The position numbers were made by a program, and so were the translations under genes. From contig CAYSAA010000251.1 of the NCBI GenBank assembly GCA_964428905.1, positions 1 through 10,965 of the forward strand: a DNA stretch of 10,965 nt, read 5' to 3'. This document shows positions 1 to 7,715 of this stretch, piece after piece. Within the stretch, counting starts at the first letter, position 1. Each line of letters opens with the position of its first letter. Under the pieces are notes generated by a model. That model saw nothing but the letters and a program-made list of their open reading frames with translations, searched no databases and was not told where the DNA came from. The stretch comes from CAYSAA01 sp964428905 (lineage in GTDB: Bacteria > Atribacterota > Phoenicimicrobiia > Phoenicimicrobiales > Stramentimicrobiaceae).

Positions 1-690
1 GGAATAAATCTGAAAGCTGAAAACATTATTCATTTTATCATTTATTTAAAAAAGATTATCTACTACCAGCAGAAAATAAATCTTACTTCCATTAAGGACC
101 CTTTTGATATTATCGATAAGCATTTTTTAGATTCACTATCATGTATAGGGTTGGTTAAAGAAGCTATTAGGGGTTACCAGAAATCAACCGAAATAATTGA
201 TGTTGGGAGCGGCGCTGGCTTCCCTGGAGTACCTGTCAAAATTATTTTTCCCAGGGAAAGAATGACTTTACTGGAGGCTAGAAAAAATAAAAAGCTATTT
301 TTAGATGAAATTGTTACCGAACTGGGATTGAGGGATACAGTAGTTGTGAAAGATAGAGCTGAAAATATTGGTAGAATGGAAAAGTATAGGGGAAAATATC
401 ATATTGTACTTTCCAGGGCTGTTGCCCCGCTTAGTATCTTGTGCGAATACTGTCTTCCTCTTTGTAAGATTAAAGGAATAATGATTGCCTTTAAGGGTAG
501 CTCTTATCAAAAAGAGGTAAGTATGAATTATAATGTGATTGAAAAATTAGGAGGATCCCTGGAAAGCGTTCATTTGATTAAAATTCCTCATTCCAGCCAT
601 ATGCGTTCTATCTTAATTATCCGCAAAACAAGGCCAACCCCAGAGAATTTTCCTAGAAGAAATGGAATTCCACAGAAAAGACCTTTGTAA
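1..690 (+). CDS. rsmG: 16S rRNA (guanine-N7)-methyltransferase RsmG (GidB), 5'-truncated by the window edge
   Basis: RsmG uses S-adenosylmethionine to methylate N7 of G527 (E. coli numbering) in 16S rRNA. The frame is open from base 1, so the true start lies upstream of the window; the 229 visible residues lack only a short N-terminal piece compared with usual family lengths of about 205-240. Visible family marks are INLTSIKDP followed by DKHFLDSLS (about residues 26-47), the SAM-binding motif I GSGAGFPG (about 69-76), LLEARKNKKLFL (about 93-104), the SRAVAPL segment, and the C-terminal TPENFPRRNGIPQKRPL. A TTG at 151 would give an in-frame start but would remove the conserved N-terminal region, so it is not the start. 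The parA-parB pair follows, the usual order in many bacteria. Confidence 0.95.
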   Translation, partial: GINLKAENIIHFIIYLKKIIYYQQKINLTSIKDPFDIIDKHFLDSLSCIGLVKEAIRGYQKSTEIIDVGSGAGFPGVPVKIIFPRERMTLLEARKNKKLFLDEIVTELGLRDTVVVKDRAENIGRMEKYRGKYHIVLSRAVAPLSILCEYCLPLCKIKGIMIAFKGSSYQKEVSMNYNVIEKLGGSLESVHLIKIPHSSHMRSILIIRKTRPTPENFPRRNGIPQKRPL

Positions 691-758
691 TTTTAGTAAA
701 TATTTGATAATATTGAATTAATTCTTCTGAATGTTACTAATTTTCTGTTTTGTACCAT

Positions 759-764
759 TATAAT
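759..764 (+). promoter_or_regulatory. Candidate -10 box for the parA-parB unit
   Basis: A perfect TATAAT sits in the 212-bp gap between rsmG and parA. No convincing -35 box lies 16-18 bp upstream; the nearest TT-rich hexamers match poorly. The region is AT-rich, so a chance match is possible. If real, the transcript would carry the 817-850 hairpin and the parS sequence in a leader of about 130 nt. Confidence 0.25.
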
Positions 765-816
765 TTTAAAAATAGAGGCAATAGGCAAAATTATTTTACC
801 TAGGAATCGTTGATAG

Positions 817-850
817 CAAGATTGTCTGGTTTTACCTCCAGACTATCTTG
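817..850. repeat. Inverted repeat (hairpin) next to parS
   Basis: The arms 817-829 (CAAGATTGTCTGG) and 838-850 (CCAGACTATCTTG) pair over 13 positions with a single central T-T mismatch around an 8-nt loop. No T-run follows on either strand, so it does not look like an ordinary intrinsic terminator. It ends 2 bp before the parS palindrome. It could be a leader hairpin of the par operon, a terminator for rsmG of unusual form, or a protein site; I cannot tell which. Confidence 0.6.
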
Positions 851-852
851 AG

Positions 853-870
853 ATGTTCCACGTGGAACAT
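853..870. promoter_or_regulatory. parS: parS centromere site
   Basis: ATGTTCCACGTGGAACAT is a perfect 18-bp palindrome, and its core 854-869 matches the 16-bp chromosomal parS consensus (TGTTNCACGTGNAACA type). ParB binds parS, loads as a CTP-gated clamp and spreads to form the partition complex. The site lies 33 bp upstream of the parA start, in the same locus as both of its partner proteins. ParB bound here could also repress or modulate the operon, which is an inference from position. Confidence 0.93.
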
Positions 871-902
871 AGATTTTTTAAGAAAAAGAGGATTTATCAA
901 TC

Positions 903-1664
903 ATGAATAAAATCATATCCATTAGCAATCAAAAAGGTGGTGTGGGCAAGACAACTACTGCTATTAATCTAAGTGTTTTTTTAGCTATAGAGAAAAAGAA
1001 AGTCCTTTTGATTGATATCGATCCCCAGGGGAATGCTAGCAGCGGTATTGGGATAGAACGTTCCAAGATTGAAAAAAATATTTATGATAGTATCATAAAC
1101 CAGGTTCCAATTCAGGAGGTAATGATATCCAGTCAGATTGAAAATCTAGACGTGTTACCATCCACGTTGCAATTAGCAGGAGCAGAGGTAGAATTGGTCA
1201 ATTATATCTCTCGAGAAAATCGCCTAAAGCAATTAATACGTCCCATCAAGGAAAAATATGATTATATTATTATTGATACACCACCTTCTTTGGGACTATT
1301 AACCTTAAATGCTCTCAATTCTGCTGATTCTGTTATCATTCCCGTGCAATGTGAATATTATGCACTGGAAGGAATTGGTCAACTGTTAAACACTATTACA
1401 TTAGTCAAAGAAAACTTGAACCCGAATTTATCTATTGAAGGGATTTTAATGACTATGTATGATCAGAGAAATAATCTATCTAAGGAAGTCATGGAAGAGA
1501 TAGATAAACACTTTCATGGTAGTATTTTTCAATCTATTATTCCACGAAATGTTCGTTTAAGTGAAGCTCCCAGTTATGGTCAGCCCATTGCTATTTATGA
1601 AGCAAAATCAAAAGGGGCTCAGGCTTACCAGAAATTAGCCCAGGAGGTGATTTCGCATGGTTAA
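903..1664 (+). CDS. parA: Chromosome partitioning ATPase ParA (Soj)
   Basis: ParA binds DNA nonspecifically in its ATP-bound dimer form and moves ParB–parS complexes when ParB stimulates ATP hydrolysis. At 253 residues this is the short chromosomal (Soj-like) type with no N-terminal HTH. The deviant Walker A motif KGGVGKTT is at 11-18, the Walker A' segment LLIDIDPQGN at about 35-44, and Walker B YIIIDTPPS at 121-129. The late conserved stretch NVRLSEAPSYGQPI is present. The ATG at 903 follows an AAGAGGA ribosome site. The gene overlaps parB by 8 bp, which suggests coupled translation, and a parS site lies just upstream. Confidence 0.96.
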   Translation: MNKIISISNQKGGVGKTTTAINLSVFLAIEKKKVLLIDIDPQGNASSGIGIERSKIEKNIYDSIINQVPIQEVMISSQIENLDVLPSTLQLAGAEVELVNYISRENRLKQLIRPIKEKYDYIIIDTPPSLGLLTLNALNSADSVIIPVQCEYYALEGIGQLLNTITLVKENLNPNLSIEGILMTMYDQRNNLSKEVMEEIDKHFHGSIFQSIIPRNVRLSEAPSYGQPIAIYEAKSKGAQAYQKLAQEVISHG

Positions 1665-2505
1665 GAAAGGCTTAGGGAAAGGGTTGGAATCACTCATACC
1701 CATATCACATATCAAAGATCGTTCTTATGTTACAGAAGTAGAGGTTGATCAACTGATGCCCAATCTATACCAACCAAGACAAGATTTTGACCAGGAGAAA
1801 ATGGATGAATTAAAAGAATCTATTAAAGCGCATGGCATTATCCAACCCATTATTGTTCGGGAGTCAACTGATGGATATGAAATCGTAGCCGGGGAGAGAA
1901 GGCTTAAAGCAGCAAAGGAAATTGGTATGAAAAAGGTCCCGGTTATTATCAGGCAATTTAATAATCTTAAAACCTTTGAAGTTGCTTTAGTAGAGAATAT
2001 TCAAAGGGAGGATCTCAATCCGATTGATCAGGCCTCTGCCTTTAAAAGATTAGTTGATGAATTTGAGTTAACCCATCAGGAATTAGCTGAAATGACCGGG
2101 AAGAGCAGAACTTTTATTAGCAACAGTATTCGCTTGCTTAATCTTGATAGCTGGGTTAAAGAAAAAGTTTCATCGGGGAAAATTAGTTTTGGTCATGCCA
2201 AGGTTCTTTTAGGTTTAGAGAATACACAGGTCCAACAGGAATTTGGACAAAAAATTATTGAACAGGATTTATCAGTGAGATACCTGGAACAGATAGTAAG
2301 TCGATGGTCAAAAGGTAGGGATAAAAAGATTTCCACTGAAAGAAGGGTAATACAATATTTCCCTGAACTGGAAAATAAATTAATCGAAAAATTGGGTACC
2401 AAAATCAAAATCAAATTCAATGGCAGAAGAGGGAATCTTAATATTGAATTTTATAGTAAGGAAGATTTGGATCGAATTTCCAGTCTTCTAATGGATAAAT
2501 TATAA
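1657..2505 (+). CDS. parB: Chromosome partitioning protein ParB (Spo0J), parS-binding CTPase
   Basis: ParB loads onto parS, binds CTP and spreads as a sliding clamp; its N-terminus activates ParA. The 282 residues match the chromosomal family. The N-terminal KGLGKGLESLIP (about 4-15) is the ParA-stimulating peptide. The N-terminal CTP-binding domain includes the GERR motif (79-82) and ENIQREDLNP (113-122). A helix-turn-helix lies at about 139-160 (HQELAEMTGKSRTFISNSI), followed by a linker and a basic C-terminal dimerisation region after about 225. A strong AGGAGGTGA ribosome site (1642-1650) 6 nt before the ATG, inside the end of parA, supports this start. Confidence 0.96.
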   Translation: MVKKGLGKGLESLIPISHIKDRSYVTEVEVDQLMPNLYQPRQDFDQEKMDELKESIKAHGIIQPIIVRESTDGYEIVAGERRLKAAKEIGMKKVPVIIRQFNNLKTFEVALVENIQREDLNPIDQASAFKRLVDEFELTHQELAEMTGKSRTFISNSIRLLNLDSWVKEKVSSGKISFGHAKVLLGLENTQVQQEFGQKIIEQDLSVRYLEQIVSRWSKGRDKKISTERRVIQYFPELENKLIEKLGTKIKIKFNGRRGNLNIEFYSKEDLDRISSLLMDKL

Positions 2506-2577
2506 TTAAGACAAAGATTTTACTATGTTTGCTAACAGGATAAGAAATTTAAAGAAATTGATTTAGAGAGGTTAGTT

Positions 2578-3135
2578 ATGAAGGAAAAAGTTTTTAATAA
2601 TATGATTTTTATACTTTTTATCATTCTGTTATTGATTTTTTCTTTAAAATGCTTTTTAATTTCCTTTCATGTTATTCAAGAAGAAATCTTAGTTAGAATA
2701 ATTAACCAAAACCTTCATTTAATTTACGCAAATGTAACTAATCGAATTTTACTGGTATTGATAGGCTTGTTACTATTAATCATTTCTCTCTATCTGATAT
2801 GGTTGAAGCAGAAAATGGTTCAACAGCCGCAATCAGTTAAAGTGCCTACCGATTTTGGTGAAATAAACGTTTCCACATCATCATTAGGTCAGATTATCTT
2901 ACATATATTAAGTGATGTAGATAGGGTTTTTAAAATTACCCCCGAGATACAGGTTCAAAAGAATGGAGGAATTAATACTATTCTACAACTCGTTGTAGAA
3001 CCCGAATGTAACATACCCAAAACCGCACATCAAATCCAAGAGAAACTAAAAGAAGAGTTGCCCAAGATCAGTGGAGTTGAGGCTAAAGAAGTTAAAATTA
3101 ATGTAAATCAAATTGAGTACGAAGAACATGAGTGA
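2578..3135 (+). CDS. amaP: AmaP-like membrane anchor for Asp23 (alkaline shock membrane anchor protein)
   Basis: The protein has two hydrophobic helices, about residues 9-29 and 57-75, then a soluble C-terminal domain of about 105 residues. This is the layout of AmaP, which in Staphylococcus aureus tethers the abundant Asp23 protein to the membrane. The soluble part has the Asp23-like pattern INVSTSSLGQIILHILSDV followed by ITPEIQV. The gene is directly followed by an asp23 homologue (29-nt gap), which supports the call strongly. A GAGAGG ribosome site precedes the ATG at 2578. The 72-nt gap after parB holds no visible terminator, so it may be read from the par promoter. The family call rests on layout and context more than on long identical motifs. 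Confidence 0.8.
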   Translation: MKEKVFNNMIFILFIILLLIFSLKCFLISFHVIQEEILVRIINQNLHLIYANVTNRILLVLIGLLLLIISLYLIWLKQKMVQQPQSVKVPTDFGEINVSTSSLGQIILHILSDVDRVFKITPEIQVQKNGGINTILQLVVEPECNIPKTAHQIQEKLKEELPKISGVEAKEVKINVNQIEYEEHE

Positions 3136-3164
3136 AATTTCAAATATAGGAGGTTTAAATTTTT

Positions 3165-3638
3165 ATGACCAATACTGAAAAAAAAGATGAGAAGAATTTG
3201 GATATGGAAAATAAAGACACAGAATTAGGGAATATATCAGTCTCTAAAGATGTGGTTGCCATTATTGTAGCTATGGAAGCAACCAAGGTAAAAGGTGTGG
3301 TAGGTTTAACAGCAGGAAGAAAAGGCATGTCTGCACCTTTGTTAGATAAAAATAATTTAACTAAGGGTATTGAAGTCTCAATGAATCAGAAAGAGGTTGC
3401 CATTACTATCTCTCTGGTAGCAGATTATGCCACTGGTATTTACCAAACGGCTAAGGAAACTCAAAAAAATGTTAAAAAAGCCATTGAGACAATGGCAGGG
3501 TTGAAAGTATCCAAAGTAGATGTTAATGTTGTTGATGTTAAATTTAAGGAAGATTTGGAAAAAAAGGAAAAAATAGAGGTTAAAAAAGAGATTAAAGAGG
3601 AAAAAATAAAAGAGCCTGATACTCCGAAAAAGGTATAA
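3165..3638 (+). CDS. asp23: Asp23/Gls24 family envelope stress protein
   Basis: The Asp23/Gls24 family is a small cytoplasmic protein linked to cell-envelope stress and often membrane-attached through AmaP. Here the first 22 residues are charged and low in complexity. The family domain runs from about 23 to 128: GNISVSKDVVAIIVAMEA, then KGVVGLT, VSMNQKEVAITISLVADYATGI, and a helix followed by VSKVDVNVVDVKF. The last 29 residues are almost all Lys/Glu, a probable disordered or coiled tail. The ribosome site AGGAGG (3148-3153) lies 11 nt before the ATG at 3165. The gene follows amaP and is closed by the terminator at 3685-3734. Confidence 0.9.
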   Translation: MTNTEKKDEKNLDMENKDTELGNISVSKDVVAIIVAMEATKVKGVVGLTAGRKGMSAPLLDKNNLTKGIEVSMNQKEVAITISLVADYATGIYQTAKETQKNVKKAIETMAGLKVSKVDVNVVDVKFKEDLEKKEKIEVKKEIKEEKIKEPDTPKKV

Positions 3639-3684
3639 TGTATTTTAATCTTAAAAATTTGGTGGATTTGAAGGAAGTGTAAAG

Positions 3685-3734
3685 AAAAAATATTTCCACA
3701 AAGATGGATAACACATTTTGTGGAAATATTTTTT
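3685..3734. terminator. Bidirectional Rho-independent terminator after asp23
   Basis: Arms 3685-3702 and 3717-3734 are perfect 18-nt complements around a 14-nt loop. The left arm begins with six A and the right arm ends with six T, so it can act in both directions. It lies 46 nt after the asp23 stop and only 35 nt before the next gene's start. Confidence 0.85.
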
Positions 3735-3769
3735 GATTTAACAAAAAGTATTAATAGAAAGGGATTTTT

Positions 3770-4987
3770 TTGACTGAAGCTATTAAATTATTCTCAATTA
3801 TTCTGTTGATCGTAATCTTATTAAGACTGAAGCTGGATCTTGGCCTTGTTATGTTTATATCTTCTATTTTGTTGGGACTCCTTTTTCAGCTGAGTTTTTA
3901 TGGAATAATAAACAATATTTATCTTACTGTCAGTGATCCAAATACGTTGGAATTAGTTGGTATTGTGGTTCTGGTTTATATTTTAAGTAGTATTTTAAGA
4001 AGAACAAAAAGCATGGATGGAATTATTAGTTCTTTGCTAAATATAGTTGTTGATTATCGTTTAATTCTTTTTTTTATTGCCTCTTTTTTAGGATTAATAC
4101 CAATGCCTGCCGGTGCCATGTTTTCTGCTCCATTGTTAAGAGAAATCGGTGCAAGGAACAATATGAATTCGGAAGATATTATGTTTGCCAATTACTGGTT
4201 CCGACACGTTTGGGAATTTGTCTGGCCTTTGATACCGGGTGTTCTTCTATATGCTTCAGTTATTGGAGTTGATATACGAGAAATAATGATTTTTCAATTT
4301 CCTTTCACTATCATTGCCCTGTCTATTGGTTTTTTCTGGATGTATACACATTTAGAAAGTAATAATAATTTTCAAATAAATTATAAGGATTGGAAACCAC
4401 AAATACGTACCCTCTTTCAGAGTGTTTGGTCAATATTATTAATTATATTTTTGGTTTTATTCTTAAAGATTAATTTGTTGGTTTCCGTAAGTATATCTAT
4501 TATTTTGCTTTTGATTATTCAACGGATTTCAATGAAAGAATTACGGGACATTATCTTTCAAGATGTTTCGTTTAAAGTTGTTATTATGATTATCGGGATT
4601 ATGTTGTTTAAACAGGTTCTGGAAAATACAGATTCCATGACTCAACTTCCCCAATTCTTTTCTGCCATTGGTATCAATGTTTGGGTTGTTCTATTTTTTA
4701 TTCCTTTCTTATTAGGGTTTTTAACCGGGACTACTACTGGTTTTATTGGGATAACTTTTCCTATTTTAATGCCATTGATGACACAGGGTGGTTCTTTGAA
4801 TGTATCCATGGCCATGCTCGCCTATCTTGCTGGCTATATAGGCATGATGGTTTCTCCGATGCACCTTTGTTTAACGGTAACCATAGAATATCTGAATGCA
4901 AATATTTTAAAGTTTTATAAAATATTATCGATTCATTTGCTAATCTTGCTTAGTTTAAGTGCTCTCTATCTTTTTCTGTTCGTTTAA
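3770..4987 (+). CDS. DUF401 family integral membrane protein (putative transporter)
   Basis: The 405-residue product is almost wholly hydrophobic, with about ten membrane helices and a short charged loop near residues 195-212. Family-like marks are the LIPMPAGAMFSAPL segment at about 108-121, NYWFRHVWEFVWPLIPG in the first half, and GTTTGFIGITFPILMPL and GYIGMMVSPMHLCLTVTIEY near the end. These resemble the DUF401 (TIGR00529-type) family, part of the ion-transporter-like superfamily; its substrate is unknown. The TTG start at 3770 is the first possible start after an in-frame TAG at 3755 and has AAAGGGAT just upstream. The terminator just before it means it needs its own promoter or readthrough; I see no clear -35/-10 pair. 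Confidence 0.8.
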   Translation: MTEAIKLFSIILLIVILLRLKLDLGLVMFISSILLGLLFQLSFYGIINNIYLTVSDPNTLELVGIVVLVYILSSILRRTKSMDGIISSLLNIVVDYRLILFFIASFLGLIPMPAGAMFSAPLLREIGARNNMNSEDIMFANYWFRHVWEFVWPLIPGVLLYASVIGVDIREIMIFQFPFTIIALSIGFFWMYTHLESNNNFQINYKDWKPQIRTLFQSVWSILLIIFLVLFLKINLLVSVSISIILLLIIQRISMKELRDIIFQDVSFKVVIMIIGIMLFKQVLENTDSMTQLPQFFSAIGINVWVVLFFIPFLLGFLTGTTTGFIGITFPILMPLMTQGGSLNVSMAMLAYLAGYIGMMVSPMHLCLTVTIEYLNANILKFYKILSIHLLILLSLSALYLFLFV

Positions 4988-5133
4988 ATAGGTTATTGTA
5001 ATGGAATAAAAGAGGCATAAATTAGTCGAAATGATGCTTCGCATAGCAAGGCAAAGCAATTTATTTTTAGTGAAATCAACGATCTGCTTATGACTTTGAA
5101 ACCAAATAAAGAGAAAGGAATGGTATCTATACG

Positions 5134-6789
5134 ATGAAAATACATTTTTTGGGTGCTGCCCAGGTGGTAACAGGTTCTAATATTTTACTGGAGACAGAGG
5201 ATAAAAAAATATTACTTGATTGTGGTATGTTTCAGGGGAGTAGAAAACTTAACCGACTTAATTACAAGCCATTTCGCTTTAATCCTGAGGAAATTGATTT
5301 TCTCATTCTATCACATGCCCACATTGATCACAGTGGTCGTATCCCCAGTCTGATTAAGTCAGGATTTAAGGGCAAGATATATTGTACTGAGGCAACTTAT
5401 GACCTGTGTTCTATCATGCTTCCTGATAGCGGCTATATTCAGGAGACGGAAAATGAATGGGAGAATCGTAAGAGAAAGCGTGCCGGTAAGACTTTGCGGG
5501 AACCTCTCTACACGGCAGATGAGGCAACAGATAGTTTGAAGTTTTTTTCACCTGTTTTATATAATCAAAAAATTACGATTGATGATAATGTAACAGTCCG
5601 TTTCCAGGACGCCGGTCATATTCTTGGTTCGGCTATTGTGGAACTTTGGATTAAAGAAAAAGGAGAAACGATCAAGCTGGTTTTCAGTGGAGATTTAGGA
5701 AGAAAAAATAAACCCATAATAAGAGATCCTGCAATGATTGAAGAGGCAGATTACCTCATTATTGAATCAACCTATGGTGATCGAATTCATCCTTCATTAG
5801 ATAATGAAGCCGCCAAATTAATTCCAATAATAATTGAAACACAGAAGAGAAGAGGAAATGTAATTATTCCCTCCTTTGCTGTACAACGAGCCCAGGACAT
5901 TATCTATGAGTTAAACCAATATTATGACCAGGTTATTTCGGTAAAAGATAGAAGTTACTTGGATATACCAGTATATGTTGATAGCCCTTTAGCAATTTCA
6001 GCAACGGAGATATTTAGAAGGAATCCGGATTGTTTTGATGAAGACACACTTTCACTAATCAAACAGGGAGATGACCCGCTTGATTTTAAAAATCTTCATT
6101 TTTCCAGGACAGCCAAGGAATCAAAAGAACTGAATGCCTCTCCAGAGAGTAAGGTAATCATTTCTGCCAGCGGCATGTGTACAGCCGGTCGAATCAAGCA
6201 TCACCTCAAACATAATCTATGGAGAAAAGAATCCAGTATTGTTTTTATTGGATATCAGGCAGAAGGTACCCTAGGGAGAAGAATAAAAGACGGGGCAAAA
6301 AGGGTTAAAATATTTGGGGAAGATATTAAAATAAATGCTCAAATTCATGTTCTGGAAGGGTTTTCTGGTCATGCCGATCAGGTGGAGCTCATAGAGTGGA
6401 TGAAAAATATCAAGCAAAAACCACAAAAAATATTTTTAGTCCATGGAGAGCTGGAAGCCATACATGCTTTATCGAATTTAATCCAAACTGAACTGGATTT
6501 AAAGGCAATCATTCCCGAATTAGGAGAAAATTTTTTGGTAACAGGAACTGGGGAAACAGTTTCCGTTGAAGTTGTACAAGAAAAAGCCTTAAAGGAGTTT
6601 CAATCCTTTGAGGACGAATCTGAACAGTTAAGAGAATTGATTAATTTTGTTTTAGAGCAATTGGATCAGAAGGCTAAAGAAGAATTGTCCGCTGAAGAAA
6701 TGGCTAAATTAAGAAATAAAATGCTGGACTTGAGAAAAGAAGGACTGGAATTAAGCTTGCTAATGACCGATAAAACAAAGCGTGAATAA
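5134..6789 (+). CDS. MBL-fold beta-CASP RNA-processing hydrolase (RNase J/CPSF73-like)
   Basis: This is a zinc-dependent metallo-beta-lactamase fold enzyme of the beta-CASP group, probably a ribonuclease like Thermus TTHA0252. It begins with the family's MKIHFLGAAQVVTGSN. Metal ligands are HAHIDH (61-66), the His in DAGHILGSA (162), and Asp in FSGDLGR (187). Beta-CASP motifs follow: ESTYGDR (211-217), DSPLA (283-287), ISASGMCTAGRIKHHL (about 344-358), GFSGHAD (409-415) and LVHGE (435-439). Residues after about 475 form a charged, helical extension of some 75 residues not needed for the core fold. The ribosome site GAAAGGA lies rather far from the ATG (about 14 nt), but the N-terminus fits the family exactly. 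Its RNA target cannot be read from sequence. Confidence 0.93.
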   Translation: MKIHFLGAAQVVTGSNILLETEDKKILLDCGMFQGSRKLNRLNYKPFRFNPEEIDFLILSHAHIDHSGRIPSLIKSGFKGKIYCTEATYDLCSIMLPDSGYIQETENEWENRKRKRAGKTLREPLYTADEATDSLKFFSPVLYNQKITIDDNVTVRFQDAGHILGSAIVELWIKEKGETIKLVFSGDLGRKNKPIIRDPAMIEEADYLIIESTYGDRIHPSLDNEAAKLIPIIIETQKRRGNVIIPSFAVQRAQDIIYELNQYYDQVISVKDRSYLDIPVYVDSPLAISATEIFRRNPDCFDEDTLSLIKQGDDPLDFKNLHFSRTAKESKELNASPESKVIISASGMCTAGRIKHHLKHNLWRKESSIVFIGYQAEGTLGRRIKDGAKRVKIFGEDIKINAQIHVLEGFSGHADQVELIEWMKNIKQKPQKIFLVHGELEAIHALSNLIQTELDLKAIIPELGENFLVTGTGETVSVEVVQEKALKEFQSFEDESEQLRELINFVLEQLDQKAKEELSAEEMAKLRNKMLDLRKEGLELSLLMTDKTKRE

Positions 6790-6832
6790 GCAGACTATTT
6801 CGGTCTACCTTTTAACATTTTGTAATAAAACC

Positions 6833-6890
6833 TATAAAAATGAAAAACAGGTGTACATAATTTTATATTCACCCGTTTTTCATTTTTATA
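6833..6890. terminator. Bidirectional terminator between convergent genes
   Basis: Arms 6833-6853 and 6870-6890 pair over 21 positions with one A-C mismatch, around a 16-nt loop. The stem is GC-rich near the loop and A/T-rich at the base, giving a T-run on both strands. It serves the hydrolase gene on + and the marR-trx operon on the minus strand. Confidence 0.85.
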
Positions 6891-6909
6891 ATCTTTGGAT
6901 TAAAAAAGT

Positions 6910-7239
6910 CTATAGAATATTTTCCAATTTAGACTGAATTGCCTGAGGGGGTACTGCCCCCACAATCCGGTCAACTTCTTTCCCATCTTTAAAAATCAAA
7001 AGCGTAGGAATTCCCCGAATATTATATCGGGCTGCAATATTTTGATTGTTATCAACATTCAATTTGCATACTTTCAACTTATCGGCGTTATCATTGGCAA
7101 CTTTTTCAACTGCAGGTGAAACGATTCTGCAGGGCATACACCAGGGCGCCCATAAATCTATCAATACAGGGAGAGAAGAATCAAGCACTTCTTCTTGAAA
7201 ATTACTTTCATTAATTTCGGTTAATGTTATTTCTGACAT
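6910..7239 (-). CDS. trxA: Thioredoxin with WCMPC active site
   Basis: This 109-residue protein is a single-domain thioredoxin that reduces disulfides in the cytoplasm. The active site is WCMPC (33-37), where the usual thioredoxin has WCGPC; the cis-Pro motif GIPT is at about 76-79, and FKDGKEVDRIVGA follows as expected. An extra Cys at 58 (KVCKLNVD) sits outside the active site. No signal peptide is present. The start ATG is 2 nt after the marR stop codon, and its ribosome site AAGGAG (7246-7251 on +) lies within the last marR codons, so the two are translationally linked. Replacing Gly by Met between the cysteines should alter the redox potential, which is an inference. The gene symbol is by family only. 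Confidence 0.92.
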   Translation of the reverse strand: MSEITLTEINESNFQEEVLDSSLPVLIDLWAPWCMPCRIVSPAVEKVANDNADKLKVCKLNVDNNQNIAARYNIRGIPTLLIFKDGKEVDRIVGAVPPQAIQSKLENIL

Positions 7240-7241
7240 AT

Positions 7242-7670
7242 TTAACTCCTTTTTGTGTTGTTTATTAATATATTTTCCAGTTTTTCTAATCCTATTTTTA
7301 TTATTTCAATCTCCTGGGCGCTAAGTTTAGATGTTAAAAGCTGCTCCAGTTGTTTCTGTTCTCGATTGATTTTATCTTTTACCTTCAGCCCTTTTTTGGT
7401 CAGGCAAAGCAATGTTGTCCGTCGATCGTGCTCCGGTATCTGTCTGTTTAGATACCCTTTCTTGGTTAAATTATCCGTAATTCTTGTTACCCGAGAGGGA
7501 GAAAGGTTAATTTTTTCTGCCAATTCAGAACAGGTAAGGCTTGGATGATTTTCAAAGGCAATGATACCCCGTAATTCAGCTGAACTGACATGGCAAAACG
7601 AACTTATCCTGTTCTCATTGCAGTTATAAAAATAATTTAATTTGATGATTGTGGCATAAAGTCCTTTCAT
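7242..7670 (-). CDS. MarR family transcriptional regulator
   Basis: The 142-residue product has the MarR winged-helix layout: an N-terminal helix, then a DNA-binding region with LTCSELAEKINLSPSRVTRITDNLTKKGYL (about 45-74), the wing with the conserved PEHDRRTTLLCLTKKG (about 78-93), and a long C-terminal dimerisation helix. The MarR signature D-x-R in the wing is present. Cysteines at 17, 26, 47 and in the wing make thiol sensing possible. The ATG at 7670 is the first start after an in-frame stop and has only a weak GGGAT ribosome site. It heads a two-gene operon with thioredoxin and probably regulates its own promoter. Confidence 0.92.
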   Translation of the reverse strand: MKGLYATIIKLNYFYNCNENRISSFCHVSSAELRGIIAFENHPSLTCSELAEKINLSPSRVTRITDNLTKKGYLNRQIPEHDRRTTLLCLTKKGLKVKDKINREQKQLEQLLTSKLSAQEIEIIKIGLEKLENILINNTKRS

Positions 7671-7684
7671 AGTATCCCGATTTA

Positions 7685-7711
7685 CAGGAAATTACTCTCC
7701 TGAAACTCCTG
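7685..7711 (-). repeat. CAGGAG repeats in the marR-trx leader
   Basis: On the minus strand two CAGGAG copies lie 9 nt apart (7706-7711 and 7697-7702), and an inverted partner TCCTG (7685-7689) can pair with the second to form a 5-bp hairpin with an 8-nt loop, ending 14 nt before the marR ATG. Both copies resemble ribosome sites but no start codon is suitably placed after them. It may be an operator or a translational control element. Confidence 0.4.
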
Positions 7712-7715
7712 TACA

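Noticed and set aside
151..690. TTG at 151 as the rsmG start
   Set aside because: The frame is open to base 1 and the upstream residues carry the conserved INLT...DPF and KHFLDSLS segments, so the gene begins before the window.
4681..4920. Frame inside the DUF401 gene
   Set aside because: It is a shadow of the membrane protein gene in another frame with no family pattern.
5035..5067. Short hairpin TGCTT...AAGCA followed by a T-rich stretch as a terminator for the DUF401 gene
   Set aside because: The stem is only 5 bp with a poor interior and the T-rich run is broken; too weak to call.
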